Of a stretch of DNA of 64,000 nt, positions 10,898 through 21,944 are shown in pieces. Numbering within the stretch: the stretch's first letter is position 1; every line of letters begins with the position of its first letter. The position numbers and the translations under genes are program-made. The notes beneath the pieces were generated by a model. It searched no databases, was not told the DNA's origin, and saw only the letters and a program-made list of their open reading frames with translations. The DNA comes from Anopheles merus (Eukaryota > Arthropoda > Insecta > Diptera > Culicidae), in the NCBI RefSeq assembly GCF_017562075.2, contig NC_054084.1, positions 25,296,246-25,360,245 of the forward strand, given 5' to 3'.

Positions 10898-13051
10898 ATG
10901 GACCACATCCTGATCGAGCCGGACTGCTACAAGGTGTGCCGGATCTGCATGGAAAGCTGCGAGGACGACTGTGTGTGCGTGTACGACGAGTTCGAGGACG
11001 TGCTGCTGAGCGACGTGATCCGAGAGTGTGCCCGGGTTGAGATCCGCAAGAACGATGCGCTGCCTCGCAACGCTTGCCGGAACTGTGCCGAGTATCTGAT
11101 CATCGCGTACCACATCATACAGAAGTGTCGCGATTCGGACGTGACGCTACGGTCCATCTTTAAGCACGAGCTAAACTTGCACCGCGAAGAGCGCAAACCG
11201 AACGCGTCGTCGGTGGTCGGGTTGCGTGCGGACGATATGGACCCGTCCGGCTACGAGTTCCTGCTAGCGAACGGGTACGACGCCATGATCTTGGAGGGTG
11301 AAGGTATGCTGCTGGAGAACGCGGACTGTGACTTTACTGCACCGAGCGATGAGAAGGCTGACAGCGTTCAGGAGGAAAGTTTCGCGGACACGCCTATCGA
11401 GCAGCAGCAACCACCACCAGTGTCCGGCATGGAACAATCGCGCCAAGAATATCAGCATTCCGAGCTAACCCCCCAACTGGAGGACGAGCAAAACAAACCG
11501 GTACTGTCAAGCGAAGACATCGAGCTGATTCTGGAGTACGAAGAAAAGGCACTTGCAGCGCGGCGCCTGGTTACGGGTGAAACGGTTCACGAGTCGAGCG
11601 AAACCACCGAAGAGGACGGATCGTGCAACGAGCAGAAGAAGTGTTGCGGCTGCCGGAAGCTGTTCAGCAGCGAACAAAGCTTACGGGAGCACTGCCAAAC
11701 GGTCCATCTGCCGGTGGAATCGTCCGTATCGGATGGACCGGCCAGCGAGAGTAAACCGATCCGCTGCCCGGTGTGCTTTAAACGGTTCAGCTCGCGGCAA
11801 TTGCTGAAAGAGCACGAACGCTCCGTCAACCGGAAGTATGTGTGTGCGCAGTGCGGCAAGCGTTTCATGACGCAAGCCAACCTGGACACCCACACCAAAT
11901 GCCACAAAAACAAGGAAACGTACAAATGTTGCGGCTGCCGGATGGATTTCGAGCAGGAGCTCGATCTGCTCGTTCACTCGCAAAACGTGCACCGGCTGGA
12001 GCGGTCGGTCGATCCGGACAAACCGTTCGAGTGTGACACGTGCTATCGGCGCTACCCGACGCGCAAATCGCTCGCCACCCACAAACGCCAGATCCGCCAG
12101 TTCCAGTGCCCGCTGTGCGGTGCCATGTTTATGAAGCAGCTCTTCTTGCAGCTGCACCACGAGCGCGCTCACCAGCAGGAGGCGCAGGAGAAGCGTCGCC
12201 GGTGCTGTGGCGGTTGCCGCGAGGTGTTCGAGAATGCGGCCGCCCTGCGCGCCCACTCCGAGCGGGTGCACAAACCGGCCGACGGGTCGGCCGGCTCCGG
12301 CACGGACGACGGCAAACCGTTCGAGTGTAACGTGTGCCGGAAGCGGTTCGCGTCGATCTTTTTCCTACTTCAGCATCAGCAGAAGGTGGCGCGCGAAAAG
12401 TGCTACCCGTGCACCGTGTGTGGCCGCACGTTTGGGCGTGCGCACGATCTGTCCAACCACGAGACGACCCACTCGAACGAGATGCCGTTTGAGTGTAGCG
12501 TTTGCAGCCGACGGTTCAAGAACAAGCTGTACCTGAAGAACCATCTTAAGCTGCACGCGAGCAGTGCCAAGGAGCAGGTGTGCGTCGAGTGCGGCAAAGC
12601 GTTTCGCACGAAGGACCTGCTCAAGACGCACCTCATCAGCCACTCGCAGGTGCGCAAGTACGCTTGCACCGTGTGTCCGGCGACGTTCAAGCGGTTGCAG
12701 TGTTTGAAAATTCACACCCGCGTACATACGCGCGAGAAAGCGTTCGAATGTGCGGTTTGCCGCAAGCGGTACGTGCAATCGTCGGATTTGAAGCGACACA
12801 TGCGCACGCACAATCCGGGCGACGAGGGGAAACCGTTCCAGTGTGAGTACTGTTTGAGGCGGTACCCGCGCAAGGACTATCTGAAGGTGCACATTCGCAA
12901 GCAGCATTTGGAAAAGACGGCGGAGCATCATCACCAGCAGGAAGGGATGCACGCAGCGGAAGCAGTCGGCGGCATCGGTAGTGACGATGGGAATGGATCG
13001 TTCGAACGCAACGATCCACCGAATGAGATGAGCGATTTCATGGACTGTTGA
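10898..13051 (+). CDS. ZAD-C2H2 zinc-finger protein (gene 1), 717 residues
   Basis: Single-exon gene. The N-terminal ZAD (residues about 12-75) has CRICMES and CRNC cysteine pairs, the dimerisation domain of insect ZAD zinc-finger proteins. An acidic, Q/E-rich linker follows, then 14 C2H2-type fingers (about residues 247-680). Fingers 1-9 form three copies of a three-finger module: a CCGC-type finger, a finger without its last histidine, then a canonical finger. Fingers 10-14 are canonical with short linkers. Such proteins are nuclear DNA-binding regulators; the target is unknown and no one-to-one orthologue was recognised. The ATG has a CACC Kozak context. A convergent ZAD gene lies downstream. 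Confidence 0.9.
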   Translation: MDHILIEPDCYKVCRICMESCEDDCVCVYDEFEDVLLSDVIRECARVEIRKNDALPRNACRNCAEYLIIAYHIIQKCRDSDVTLRSIFKHELNLHREERKPNASSVVGLRADDMDPSGYEFLLANGYDAMILEGEGMLLENADCDFTAPSDEKADSVQEESFADTPIEQQQPPPVSGMEQSRQEYQHSELTPQLEDEQNKPVLSSEDIELILEYEEKALAARRLVTGETVHESSETTEEDGSCNEQKKCCGCRKLFSSEQSLREHCQTVHLPVESSVSDGPASESKPIRCPVCFKRFSSRQLLKEHERSVNRKYVCAQCGKRFMTQANLDTHTKCHKNKETYKCCGCRMDFEQELDLLVHSQNVHRLERSVDPDKPFECDTCYRRYPTRKSLATHKRQIRQFQCPLCGAMFMKQLFLQLHHERAHQQEAQEKRRRCCGGCREVFENAAALRAHSERVHKPADGSAGSGTDDGKPFECNVCRKRFASIFFLLQHQQKVAREKCYPCTVCGRTFGRAHDLSNHETTHSNEMPFECSVCSRRFKNKLYLKNHLKLHASSAKEQVCVECGKAFRTKDLLKTHLISHSQVRKYACTVCPATFKRLQCLKIHTRVHTREKAFECAVCRKRYVQSSDLKRHMRTHNPGDEGKPFQCEYCLRRYPRKDYLKVHIRKQHLEKTAEHHHQQEGMHAAEAVGGIGSDDGNGSFERNDPPNEMSDFMDC

Positions 13052-13296
13052 CGATCGCTTGCAAACGGCTCGTTAAAGCGCGTTTGCAAGTAATTGCTGT
13101 ACGTAGAACGTATATATTGTACAAAGTAGAGAAATGGGGAGGGTGCACGTGCAAACAGAGGGCGCATTTGTGTACCATCTTCCAAACACCCAACTGCCAT
13201 TGTAATACAAATCCCCACTTTTTACCTCAGGATTTTGAATCTGTACACCAGAATCCCAGTTTAAACGGTGCGACAAGACAAACACACAACGATTTT

Positions 13297-13302
13297 AATA
13301 AA
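13297..13302 (+). terminator. AATAAA polyadenylation signal of ZAD gene 1
   Basis: AATAAA 246 bp after the stop codon of the gene ending at 13051. Confidence 0.65.
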
Positions 13303-13805
13303 CATGTTGCACTATTTTTTATAACCAAACGCGTCTTTTATTACGTATGTCGGTGCTAGGGGTGGTGGGGTTCTTTGTTAGAAAGTAACTATTGAGCATA
13401 TATTTCTTAGCAATGTTGTTCCAAATTGCTAAACCTACCATAACTGTGGAGAGCCTTAAACATGAGATCCTTAATGTTATATAATTTGGTTGCCAATATT
13501 TTAAATTATGTCAAATTAATTTGAAATTTAGAAGAAGAAAAAGCTTTGTACCACGAAATCACTACTAGTTTAATATAAAATGTTGTTAAAACTGTCTTGA
13601 GTAAAATAGAGAAAGCGGAATAAGGTTTACATGTGAAGAGACAAATCATACCTTAATGATAGTTACTGAATTTAATCATACCATAATAATAATTACACTT
13701 CGTTGTTTAGTAACACCACCTAATGCTCAACCTTTCTTCAATCCACACTTACTTAACAATCTCTTAACAGGCTAGCTAAACGTGTACCTTCGAGCAACGA
13801 CTCAC
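13303..13805. other. Short spacer between convergent ZAD genes
   Basis: AT-rich, no gene seen. Presumably contains the 3' UTR and cleavage site of the minus-strand neighbour. Confidence 0.4.
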
Positions 13806-15779
13806 CTAATCGCTGGACGACTCCATCTCACGTTGCCGCAGCAAACCCTCCTCCTCCTGCCTCCTTGCCTGGATCCTTTCGCACGCACTCGCACCCGATT
13901 GGTCCAATCGCAGGTACTCCTGATGATGATGCGCAAGTGCCACCGCAGATACGAACGTCGTTGCGCACAGCGCACAACGCCGGCTGCTGTTGGCGGCCTG
14001 TTCGCTCGCATGCGTACTCCTGTGCGCGGCCAGATTCGATGAGCTGGTAAACTTACGCGGACACTGCTTACACTTGAAGCTGCGCAGCCCCAGATGGACA
14101 GCAACGTGTTCACGCAGCTTGTGCCGGTACGCGAACCGTTTGCCGCACCGATCGCACTCGAACCGGCGCACACCTTCGTGGCGTATTTCCACGTGCTGCC
14201 GCAGGGCCGATGCGTTCGAGTACCTACCGTCGCACTGCTCGCACCGGAACGCCTTGTAGTGCACGCGGTAGTGAGCAAACATGAGTGGCAGCGATGCGGC
14301 TACGTATGTACAGCCCGCTTCCGGGCAGGGTTGCGGGTAGCCGGTCGTATCGTGCAGCGTAACCGGCAGCATGTCCCTGCACTCCCAGTACACCGCTTCC
14401 TGCGGGTAGTGTGCCTTCATGTGCCGGCGCCAGTCGCGGTAGTTGGTAAAGTTCTGCCGGCAGCCCGCTTCCCCACAGTGTATCACCGCATTCTGCTGCA
14501 GGTGCAGCATCTTGTGCTGCATGTAGTTGCTTTTCGAGTTAAACCCACGCATACAGTGCTGACACTGGAACAGTGGTTTCGCAGCGTGTACCTGTTTGTG
14601 CCGCTCGAGCAGTGTGCTGCTTTGGAAGGCTTTCGAGCAGACAGGGCACTTGTACCGCTGTAGCTCCATGTTCCGGTGGGCGGCCATGTGGAGGCGAAAT
14701 TTGCGCGCATCTTGAAACTCCACACCGCACCGTTCGCACGTATACACGCCTTCGGACATGTGCATGCGCAGAAAGTGATCGTTGCGGGCAGTTATCTTGC
14801 GGAAGCGCAACCGACACTCGCTACAATCGAACGGGTAGCGGTGCGATTCAAGATGCTTGTTCAGGGCGCGTATGGTACGGTACTCAAACACCCGGTCGGT
14901 TGTACTACACTGCCGGCAGCGGAAGGGAAGCAGCTCGTTGTGCTCGATCAGATGCGCCGTCAGTTCGGCCTCGTTGGCGTAGACTTTGTAACACACGTAA
15001 CATTTGTTGGGCACGATTGCACGGATCGCTTTCTGTTCGGCATTGGAAATGCGGCTCGATTCGTTCGTTAGCTCCAACGCTACTTCGCCGCTGTTTTTTC
15101 GATGCAGGAAAAGCGATTCTTCATCATCGCATGTATGTGTTGCTCCCTGAGATGGCACACCGCTTGTTTCACCGCCTTCTAGTGGACTGCTTATAATTTC
15201 CAACTCCTCGATGGCTTCGATCTTAATTTCGATCACTTTTTCCGCCGACTTATCGGGCCAGCCATTCTCTTCCGGTAGTGATTCTGCCCCATCGCTTAAA
15301 CTCTCGACGGTCTTCTTTGGTTCGTCCGGGTCAGCATAGCCAGTCTCGCTGTGCTGTAGCATATCGGAAAGAGCATTCACTTCCAACAACTCCACCGCTG
15401 GCTGCAGTGTTTCTCCTGCTACTTTCTTTTCCAGCAAACGCTGCTCAAGCTGACCCTTTTCAAGCAGCGTACGGAGCAGCGTTTCCGCATTCACCAGCTG
15501 CTGGTGGAAGACGAAGCTGTACTCTAGGCTTTGGACACATTCCTGGCACACTTGGTTCGGGTACGATGGTGAACAAGAAAGCTGTACAGGAAAGGGCAAA
15601 AAAACAATGCACAGTCTAATGTGGATCAAGAATAGGGACAGCTTTGTAAAGGCGTTGCTTACATCGAAGCCAAACATTCGCATGATCGCCTTGTTCGGCT
15701 GTAGGTTCTCTACCAGTATGGTGTCCATTTCTGCAAACGGTTCACCCCACCGGGCACACAAACGACACACGGAGAGCAT
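13806..15779 (-). CDS. ZAD-C2H2 zinc-finger protein (gene 2), 630 residues
   Basis: Two minus-strand exons, 15779-15663 and 15581-13806. The 81-bp intron splits the ZAD domain: CRLCARWGEPF lies before it and PNQVCQECVQSL after. A 39-residue first exon ending in GFD joins LSCSPSYPNQ in phase 0. About eleven or twelve C2H2 fingers follow, two of them with an extra residue between the cysteines (CGEAGC, CPEAGC); the last finger is degenerate at its histidines. The linker is acidic. The start at MLSVCRLC was chosen because ZAD proteins begin close to the first cysteine pair; the frame is also open upstream. The intron has no stop in frame, so retention would insert 27 residues. Nuclear transcription regulator by family; target unknown. 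Confidence 0.88.
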   Translation of the reverse strand: MLSVCRLCARWGEPFAEMDTILVENLQPNKAIMRMFGFDVSNAFTKLSLFLIHIRLCIVFLPFPVQLSCSPSYPNQVCQECVQSLEYSFVFHQQLVNAETLLRTLLEKGQLEQRLLEKKVAGETLQPAVELLEVNALSDMLQHSETGYADPDEPKKTVESLSDGAESLPEENGWPDKSAEKVIEIKIEAIEELEIISSPLEGGETSGVPSQGATHTCDDEESLFLHRKNSGEVALELTNESSRISNAEQKAIRAIVPNKCYVCYKVYANEAELTAHLIEHNELLPFRCRQCSTTDRVFEYRTIRALNKHLESHRYPFDCSECRLRFRKITARNDHFLRMHMSEGVYTCERCGVEFQDARKFRLHMAAHRNMELQRYKCPVCSKAFQSSTLLERHKQVHAAKPLFQCQHCMRGFNSKSNYMQHKMLHLQQNAVIHCGEAGCRQNFTNYRDWRRHMKAHYPQEAVYWECRDMLPVTLHDTTGYPQPCPEAGCTYVAASLPLMFAHYRVHYKAFRCEQCDGRYSNASALRQHVEIRHEGVRRFECDRCGKRFAYRHKLREHVAVHLGLRSFKCKQCPRKFTSSSNLAAHRSTHASEQAANSSRRCALCATTFVSAVALAHHHQEYLRLDQSGASACERIQARRQEEEGLLRQREMESSSD

Positions 15780-17431
15780 TCTTAAACAACTATTGCCTAT
15801 CTTTTTTATAAATAACGAAAAAAGGTACAATTTTGTAGCCCCAAAAACTGGTGTACGATGTGGTACGGGCAGAGCTGTGTTTTGGTTGCTGCCCGTTTTG
15901 ACAGTTCTCGACGTCATTTCAGCAGCACGAATAACAATATAAACAAACGAACAAGTAGTGATGGACATGGTGCGATCCGATCCTTCGACGCGATGCGTTC
16001 CGAAAACGGTTCCGAATTGATTCCCGTATGTGAATCTGATTCAACAGAAGTTCTTTGCAGATTCAACAAAGATAATCATTCAATTCCAATTTAATATTTG
16101 TATTATAAATGGACAATTTTTAAATTCTTTAAAATTATTTGTTTCTATTCAAACAACAGAAGCTATCTGTTAAAATGTTTCGATGTCATGCTTGATCATA
16201 TTTGATTTGTTATTTGATTATGTTATTTGATTTGTAGTCATTTGATTTGTAGTCATTTGAATAGTCATCGATTTTACTTTACTTTTGGGAATTCGCTTCA
16301 GCTCTCCTCCTCGTGAAGCGTGCTGAGGCGAACTTTGACTGGCATAACAATGAAGAGAATTTACCTTTCATCCGACGTTCGTCGATAAATTGGCCTGTAT
16401 TGGTGAATAACGCTTGTCACACAACGATGCGATAGTGGACTAATTGCACGCGTCCCCTTGAGCACTTATTGTCCTGGGAATCGCAAATCAATTAACTACA
16501 GCTACAATAAAATTTCCTCTTTTAGTGTACAAAACAAAGCGATTTAAATTAAACATGATGCATATATATTTCACCAATATTGTAGGATATTCTATATTTA
16601 TTCATTCTTGTCGTTCACCTTCGTACACTATGCTTTAAAAGGAAACACAAACTTTCCAACACACGTACACAAAAAAATCACAAATTTTGGGACAATCATA
16701 TACTGAGCGTCGTGCAGGACAATTTGAATTTGCTTGCAGGACTTGGATTTGATTAACTATTCACATTGATCGACAAAACGTCTTTGCAGTAGTAGTACGG
16801 TAGAAATTAATCCTTTGCCCCGTCCCCGCAGGCATCCTTATTCTTATTCACCCATATATCCTTTCCATTAGTTTCTTTTATAGAATCGTTTCATACATGT
16901 TTTGCTCTGGATGATTCGACAGCGTCTTGCAGGACCTGATTACCCAGGTCCGAGCAAATAGCTCGGGAGCCATTATTCCTTCAGATTTGAATTGGTTCCG
17001 ATTTCAAATGAATACATTCTATAAAATAATTGTGAGAGTAGGACTGTTGATAGTAGTATGTGATGTACTTCGCATTCAGCAAGTGGAATTGTATTTGTAA
17101 GATTAACATTAACACCATGTCAAATCCAAAAATAAGCATAATTCTGAAAAAAAAAATCATTTATAATAAGCTTGTGTCTGTTTGATCTTTGATTAAGTCT
17201 GACTTAAGAAGTAGATGTGAAGAGCCCATGCAAACATACTCGAGCACATACTCGAGAAAAGGTATTCCGATACATTTGCATGATACTGGTCGTATAGGTT
17301 TAGAACCCGTTTTGTGACAAATTAATCCCTGCTCACTAATAAACAGCGCTATAGCCATTCACCCTGGGAGATTTCACTGTTTCACTGTATTAGGGGAGAG
17401 ACGGGAAAAGATATAGTACACCCTTCACCAC
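15780..17431. other. AT-rich intergenic region
   Basis: No gene seen. Holds a short GATTCCG-type repeat patch (15985-16060), a local tandem repeat of ATTTGATTTGTAGTC-like words (16196-16265), TGCAGGAC words at about 16713, 16735 and 16929, and two overlapping short hairpins at 16932-16966. The right end is the probable 3' UTR of the NEURL2-like gene. Confidence 0.45.
16196..16265. repeat. Short AT-rich tandem repeat
   Basis: Imperfect copies of TTATTTGATT and ATTTGATTTGTAGTC follow one another. Confidence 0.6.
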
Positions 17432-18277
17432 TTACATCCCGTACTGGAGCAGATAGTTTTTCAAACTTTCCGGCAGCGGCAGCTCGGGAATGGCCGATTT
17501 CTTCACCCGCGCCAGTATCGCATCCCGGCAGGCGCCCTGCAGCGTCGAGATGCCGTACAGCTGGATGATCTTCACCTGCTTCGTCGTGCCGTACACATCG
17601 ATCACCACGTGCAGGGCCCCCTGCTTGTACGGGATGTCGTGTGTGCACGGGCCCTGATCCTCTCCATTGATGATGAAGTGCATCTCCGCCTTGTCCGCCT
17701 CGTGTTCGCTCGGCACAAAGATGACGCCGATGCGAGAGTTGGTGTCCGTCGGCAGTATGTCCGTGCTGGCACCACCGTCCTGGGCGATCGGTTTGAGCAG
17801 ACTGCGCGGAAACACGCCACGGGACGTTTTCACGTTGATCCCATTGCCGAGGATGTTGCTTTTCAGCATCGAGTTGCCGACCGAGCGTGTGATGGGAAAG
17901 ACCCAACTGTGCCCCAGGTTGGCCAGATCGGGCAGGGCGTACTGTAGTGCGGAGGCTGGTTTGATATCAAGCTGAGTGAGACCTAAAACACACACACACA
18001 CACGGGGAAAGCACAATGCAAATTAATGAAGTTATCAAAACAATTGCTACCCAAAACGGAACTTACCCAACCGCATATGGCCGCTCCAGCCCCGCTCGTT
18101 CTTCTCAATCTCTAGCAGAAAGATTTCACCCGGCTGCAACGGGTTCTCGCTGAAGGTAAGCGCATTGCCGAAACTGGCCTTCCGGTACGCAACCGTGTTC
18201 TCGTTAAACAGAATTATGTTCTGACCGTGGTACGGATGAAATCGGGCCAACATTTTACGTGGATAGACCACCGTCAT
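17432..18277 (-). CDS. Neuralized-like protein 2 (NHR domain plus SOCS box), 253 residues
   Basis: Two minus-strand exons, 18277-18067 and 17982-17432, joined in phase 1. A single neuralized homology repeat spans about residues 10-215: RFHPYHGQNI, GEIFLLEIEKNERGWSGH, ALPDLANLGHSWVFPITR, then RIGVIFVP and MHFIINGEDQGPC. The C-terminus (LQGACRDAILARVKK, then LPLPESLKNYLLQY) reads as a SOCS box. One NHR repeat plus a C-terminal SOCS box and a length near 285 in mammals identify NEURL2 (Ozz), a substrate adaptor of a Cullin-5 type ubiquitin ligase that acts on beta-catenin at muscle membranes in mouse (family knowledge). The start is the first ATG in frame; no upstream ATG is present. Its role in insects is not established here. 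Confidence 0.85.
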
Positions 18278-20329
18278 GCTGCATTCGTCTGCCAGTCCCA
18301 AGCGGGAAGCTGTTTGTAGCTGTTTCGCTGCGTGCCCAACAACGGGTATGTGTTGTTCGCCGCACCGGATCCACCGAGCTGCGTCCTTGACCTGCTAAAG
18401 CACTTCCGGTCCACTAGGGACTACGCAGAGCACAACGCAAATTGAATATCCACCAAAGACGTTTCTTTTCAGCATCCACCACAACACAAAACCCACTCGA
18501 ACGTGTCGTGACGGAGTGGTCGGGGTAGTGGTTGGTGGTGGTACCGCTTACTGCGTTCTACACTCTTCCGAAACCGAACCAAATCTATTGGTTACGCCTG
18601 TATGCGTCCGTGCTTCGTCTAGTGGTTCCCACTGCCGATGTGTTATTTACGCAGCCGAGTTTAGATTCACGCTCGGTTGCAAATCATGCACTGCTTTTTT
18701 TTTCTTCTAATTCTGCTACTGCTGCTGCTGCCCCATGCCACTCTTCATTGTTTTCTTCCACACACAAACCCACACAGTGCTAGCGTCTATTACACAAAAC
18801 ACACAAAACTAGATGGCCCCGGTGCCGTACTCGTTCGGGATCACATTATCCAGCAGCGCTAGCTCGAAGCTGGCTACTCTTTTTTTTCTGACCAGCGGGA
18901 AGGAAAACGATGTAAAACGCCCGAAAAACACGGAACGCAGTTTTGTTTTCGTCGCCAGTGGGAATGCCACAATTGCTTTTCTGTTTTTGTTGTGAAACCC
19001 CTCTCCGAAAGCTGTCAGACAGGTGTGCGGTTGCTTTGGCGTACACTGTAGCGTACGCTGCACAACGGGCGACTCTTCGGACAAAACGGGCCGTTATTTT
19101 ATTTTGAGACTTTTGAACTTGGTGCACATTTTTGGCTCGTTTCTTCTGCGAAAATTGCTTACTTTCACACAAATGAGACAAACGGAATTGGAATTAAGTG
19201 TTGTATAGGATACCAACGTCATCATCAATGAATAAACACCAATCGTTCGTACCAATGCATGCGTTAATATATATTAGCAGCGTTTTTTTCATACACAATC
19301 ACGATAAATTAGGACCTTTCGCATCTTCTATCCGATTGATTGCTGCTGAACAGAACATACTAAGATAAACAGATTAAAAAGGGGGGAGGGAGGGAGAGGT
19401 GTTTAAAACAATAGTTAAAAATCGAATTATGTTTTCATTAAAATGCTAAACGTAAGCGGTTACTGTTACGAATAAATAACAACCTACAGCGTGTGCACAC
19501 TCAAAACGCAATGCAGAAATTGCAAGAACTAAATGCTTATCGTATGCGTAGCTCGGTTCGGTTGCGTTGCGACGTTGCGCAATATTTTGCAGAATAGATA
19601 CATGAACTGCTTTCGCACATCGTGCTGGCCGTACGCGTATAGTGTAGTTTTGCAGCGAACCAGCGTAATCAAGGGTTTAAAATAATTGTTTTAATAAATC
19701 AGTACAGCTCAGACAGGTCGATCGCAATTTAAAAAAAAACGATACAAATGATCCTCTTCTTTTGCCTGTGTTGCATCAGCTTGAAGCATCGATCTATATT
19801 ATTGCATTCTACCCAAATCTAGTCTTTTCGTGTATATCGCTGTTAGAAAAAAAAACAGCGATGTGCATCCACTCAATTGACGCAAAGCGTATAAGCCTTT
19901 GCAAAAGAGCTTGCTCATTTGAAATCTAAAAACCTCATCTCATAACGAATCTTGTTACTTTGGGCAGCCACAAATAACTTACAAAAAAGTAGAATCTAGT
20001 CATTGAAAATTGGGCTTAAATCGTCTAAATTCCCAATCAAATCAGTACACCTATGCAGTGTACGATTAGTTTAAAAGATAAATAAACAATTAACATACTA
20101 AAATCAGGAAGCATTTGCTTCCACAAAACCACTGCGGTGAATCATTACCCAAATGAGTTCACAAACAGCAAGAGTCATTATCGGAAACTCGTCAAAAAAG
20201 AAATAAAAAAAGTGCTGCCTTCGTTAAAATTTACGTGCGGGAGAGATTACACATTACACCATTCGACGCTCACTCCCTAACAATCCAATTGGAAACCAAT
20301 AAGCGTTTCCTTTTTCACCAAACACTATC
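18278..20329. other. Intergenic region between two minus-strand genes
   Basis: No gene seen. The left part is the upstream region of the NEURL2-like gene; the right part, rich in A/T with several TTTATT words, probably includes the 3' UTR of the CCDC9-like gene. Confidence 0.4.
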
Positions 20330-21944
20330 TCACTGTTCCTGCTGCAGCCGTAGTTCCTTTACCTTCGATGCTAGCTTTTCATTCTCTCGTGCCAGTTCGC
20401 GGGCAAGCTTCTCATCAATTTCTGCATTTTTTTCAATAATTTTCGAAATTGTTTTGAGTGTCGCCTTTGCCGCCCCGGACACGGGCTGTGTCGAGTTGGG
20501 TTTGGTAGCAGCAGCAGTAGTAGTAGTAGTAGTAGCAGTGGTAGCGATGATGTTCTCGTTCTTATCGTTACTTGTAGCGATTGCCGCCGTACGGTTGCGG
20601 TTCAATCGATCCTGCACACTGCTGCTACTCTTCTGGGACCCACCACTTCCACCCTTGCCATTCATGGGTCCCGATTTTTTGGCACTTTCTCCGCCGACCC
20701 GATCCGATTTCCGACCGGCAGCGTTGCGATTAAAATGATCACCCGCATGTGCGTCCTTGCGGCCCGCACTGGCAGTCAGCGGTAGGTGCTGGTGATGGCC
20801 ACCACCACCACCGTGCGACGACTGGTTGTGATCTCCCGGACCGCTGTGAAACTGAAATTGAGGCTTCGCCGGCTGACGAGGCCCAACTCGTCCACTGCCG
20901 ATGATTGGGGGAGATGTTACTGCAAAATGGAAATAAGTGTATCTTTAGCTAAAGCGATTGAAAATGAACTATCTTATTGGGGGCACCATACCTTTCACAC
21001 TCTTGAACTCGCCATCGCGCGATATCGAAATGGTCAGATTCGGTTCCAGCTTGGCCGAGGCATGCACACCGCTATCATCCTTGCTGCGATGCTCCTGGCC
21101 ATCATGCTGCTCACCGCGTGACCTCCAGTGTCCACCTCCTTCGTGTGTCACGTGTGTCGTTCCACGGCCACTCGTTCCACGCCTCTGTTGCTCCCCCGTA
21201 GCTGATCGCCAACCGTCGTGCTCGTTGGTGGAAAACGAACGCTGAATGTTCGTCCCACCGCCATGATGACCATGATGGCCATGTTGCTTCCCTCCCCTAC
21301 CTCTTCCACCCTGGCCGGGTGTTGCGCCGACCACTTCCCTGTGTCCTCCCTGTGGCCGATGTCCACTACGATTGTTGGGATTGCGGCGATCGAAATGATC
21401 GGTCCCTTTTACCGGCGGACTTCTACCATTCCCATTGGCTGACGGGGCTACATTGTTGTTTGGGGTGGCTCCTCCATCACCAGCCGCCGCCCCTGTCGCC
21501 ACTTTCTCACCGTCGCGCTCTACGTCGGCCAGAAAGCTGTACGCCGGATCCGGTGGTGGCCCTTCACCCTCAGCAAAGCCCTTATACTCTTTCGCTATCT
21601 TCTGTATGAAGGCATTCTTTTCTTTCTTTCTCTCTGTAAATACAATCTAAACGTTAAACGAAGCCCTTTCTGTTAGCTTGGCCCACTGGCAGCCATTTTC
21701 CATTACCTTCTAGCTGTGCCAGCGTGCTTTCGTCAAGCTCGTAGTTGAAATCGATCTTGTCGTACTTATGCTCCCGGGGCCAATCGTCATCCTTCGGAGG
21801 TTTGATTTCCACCATGGCATTTTCCTTCATCGCGCGCAGCCGGTCCTCCTCCGCCTCACGGTACTTCTTCTCGATTTCCTCATTGCGCTTCTTGATGCGC
21901 GCGATACGGGCCTCTAGATCTTCCTGGCTCTGCACGGATGTCAT
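20330..21944 (-). CDS. CCDC9-family coiled-coil, Gly/Arg/His-rich protein, 489 residues
   Basis: Three minus-strand exons, 21944-21707, 21633-20992 and 20919-20330, all joined in phase 1. Residues 1-45 form a charged coiled coil (LEARIARIKKRNEEIEKKYR) that resembles the start of vertebrate CCDC9, followed by PKDDDWPREHKYDKIDFNYEL. The middle is low-complexity and basic, with RGRGG, HHGHHGG and poly-His/Gly patches. It contains the short hydrophobic strand LTISISRDGEFKSVK. A poly-Thr run and a second coiled coil (IEKNAEIDEKLARELAREN) close the protein. CCDC9 is a putative exon-junction-complex-associated RNA-binding factor in vertebrates (family knowledge, weak). Assignment rests mainly on the N-terminal coil and the RGG/Gly-rich layout, so it is tentative. 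Confidence 0.7.
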
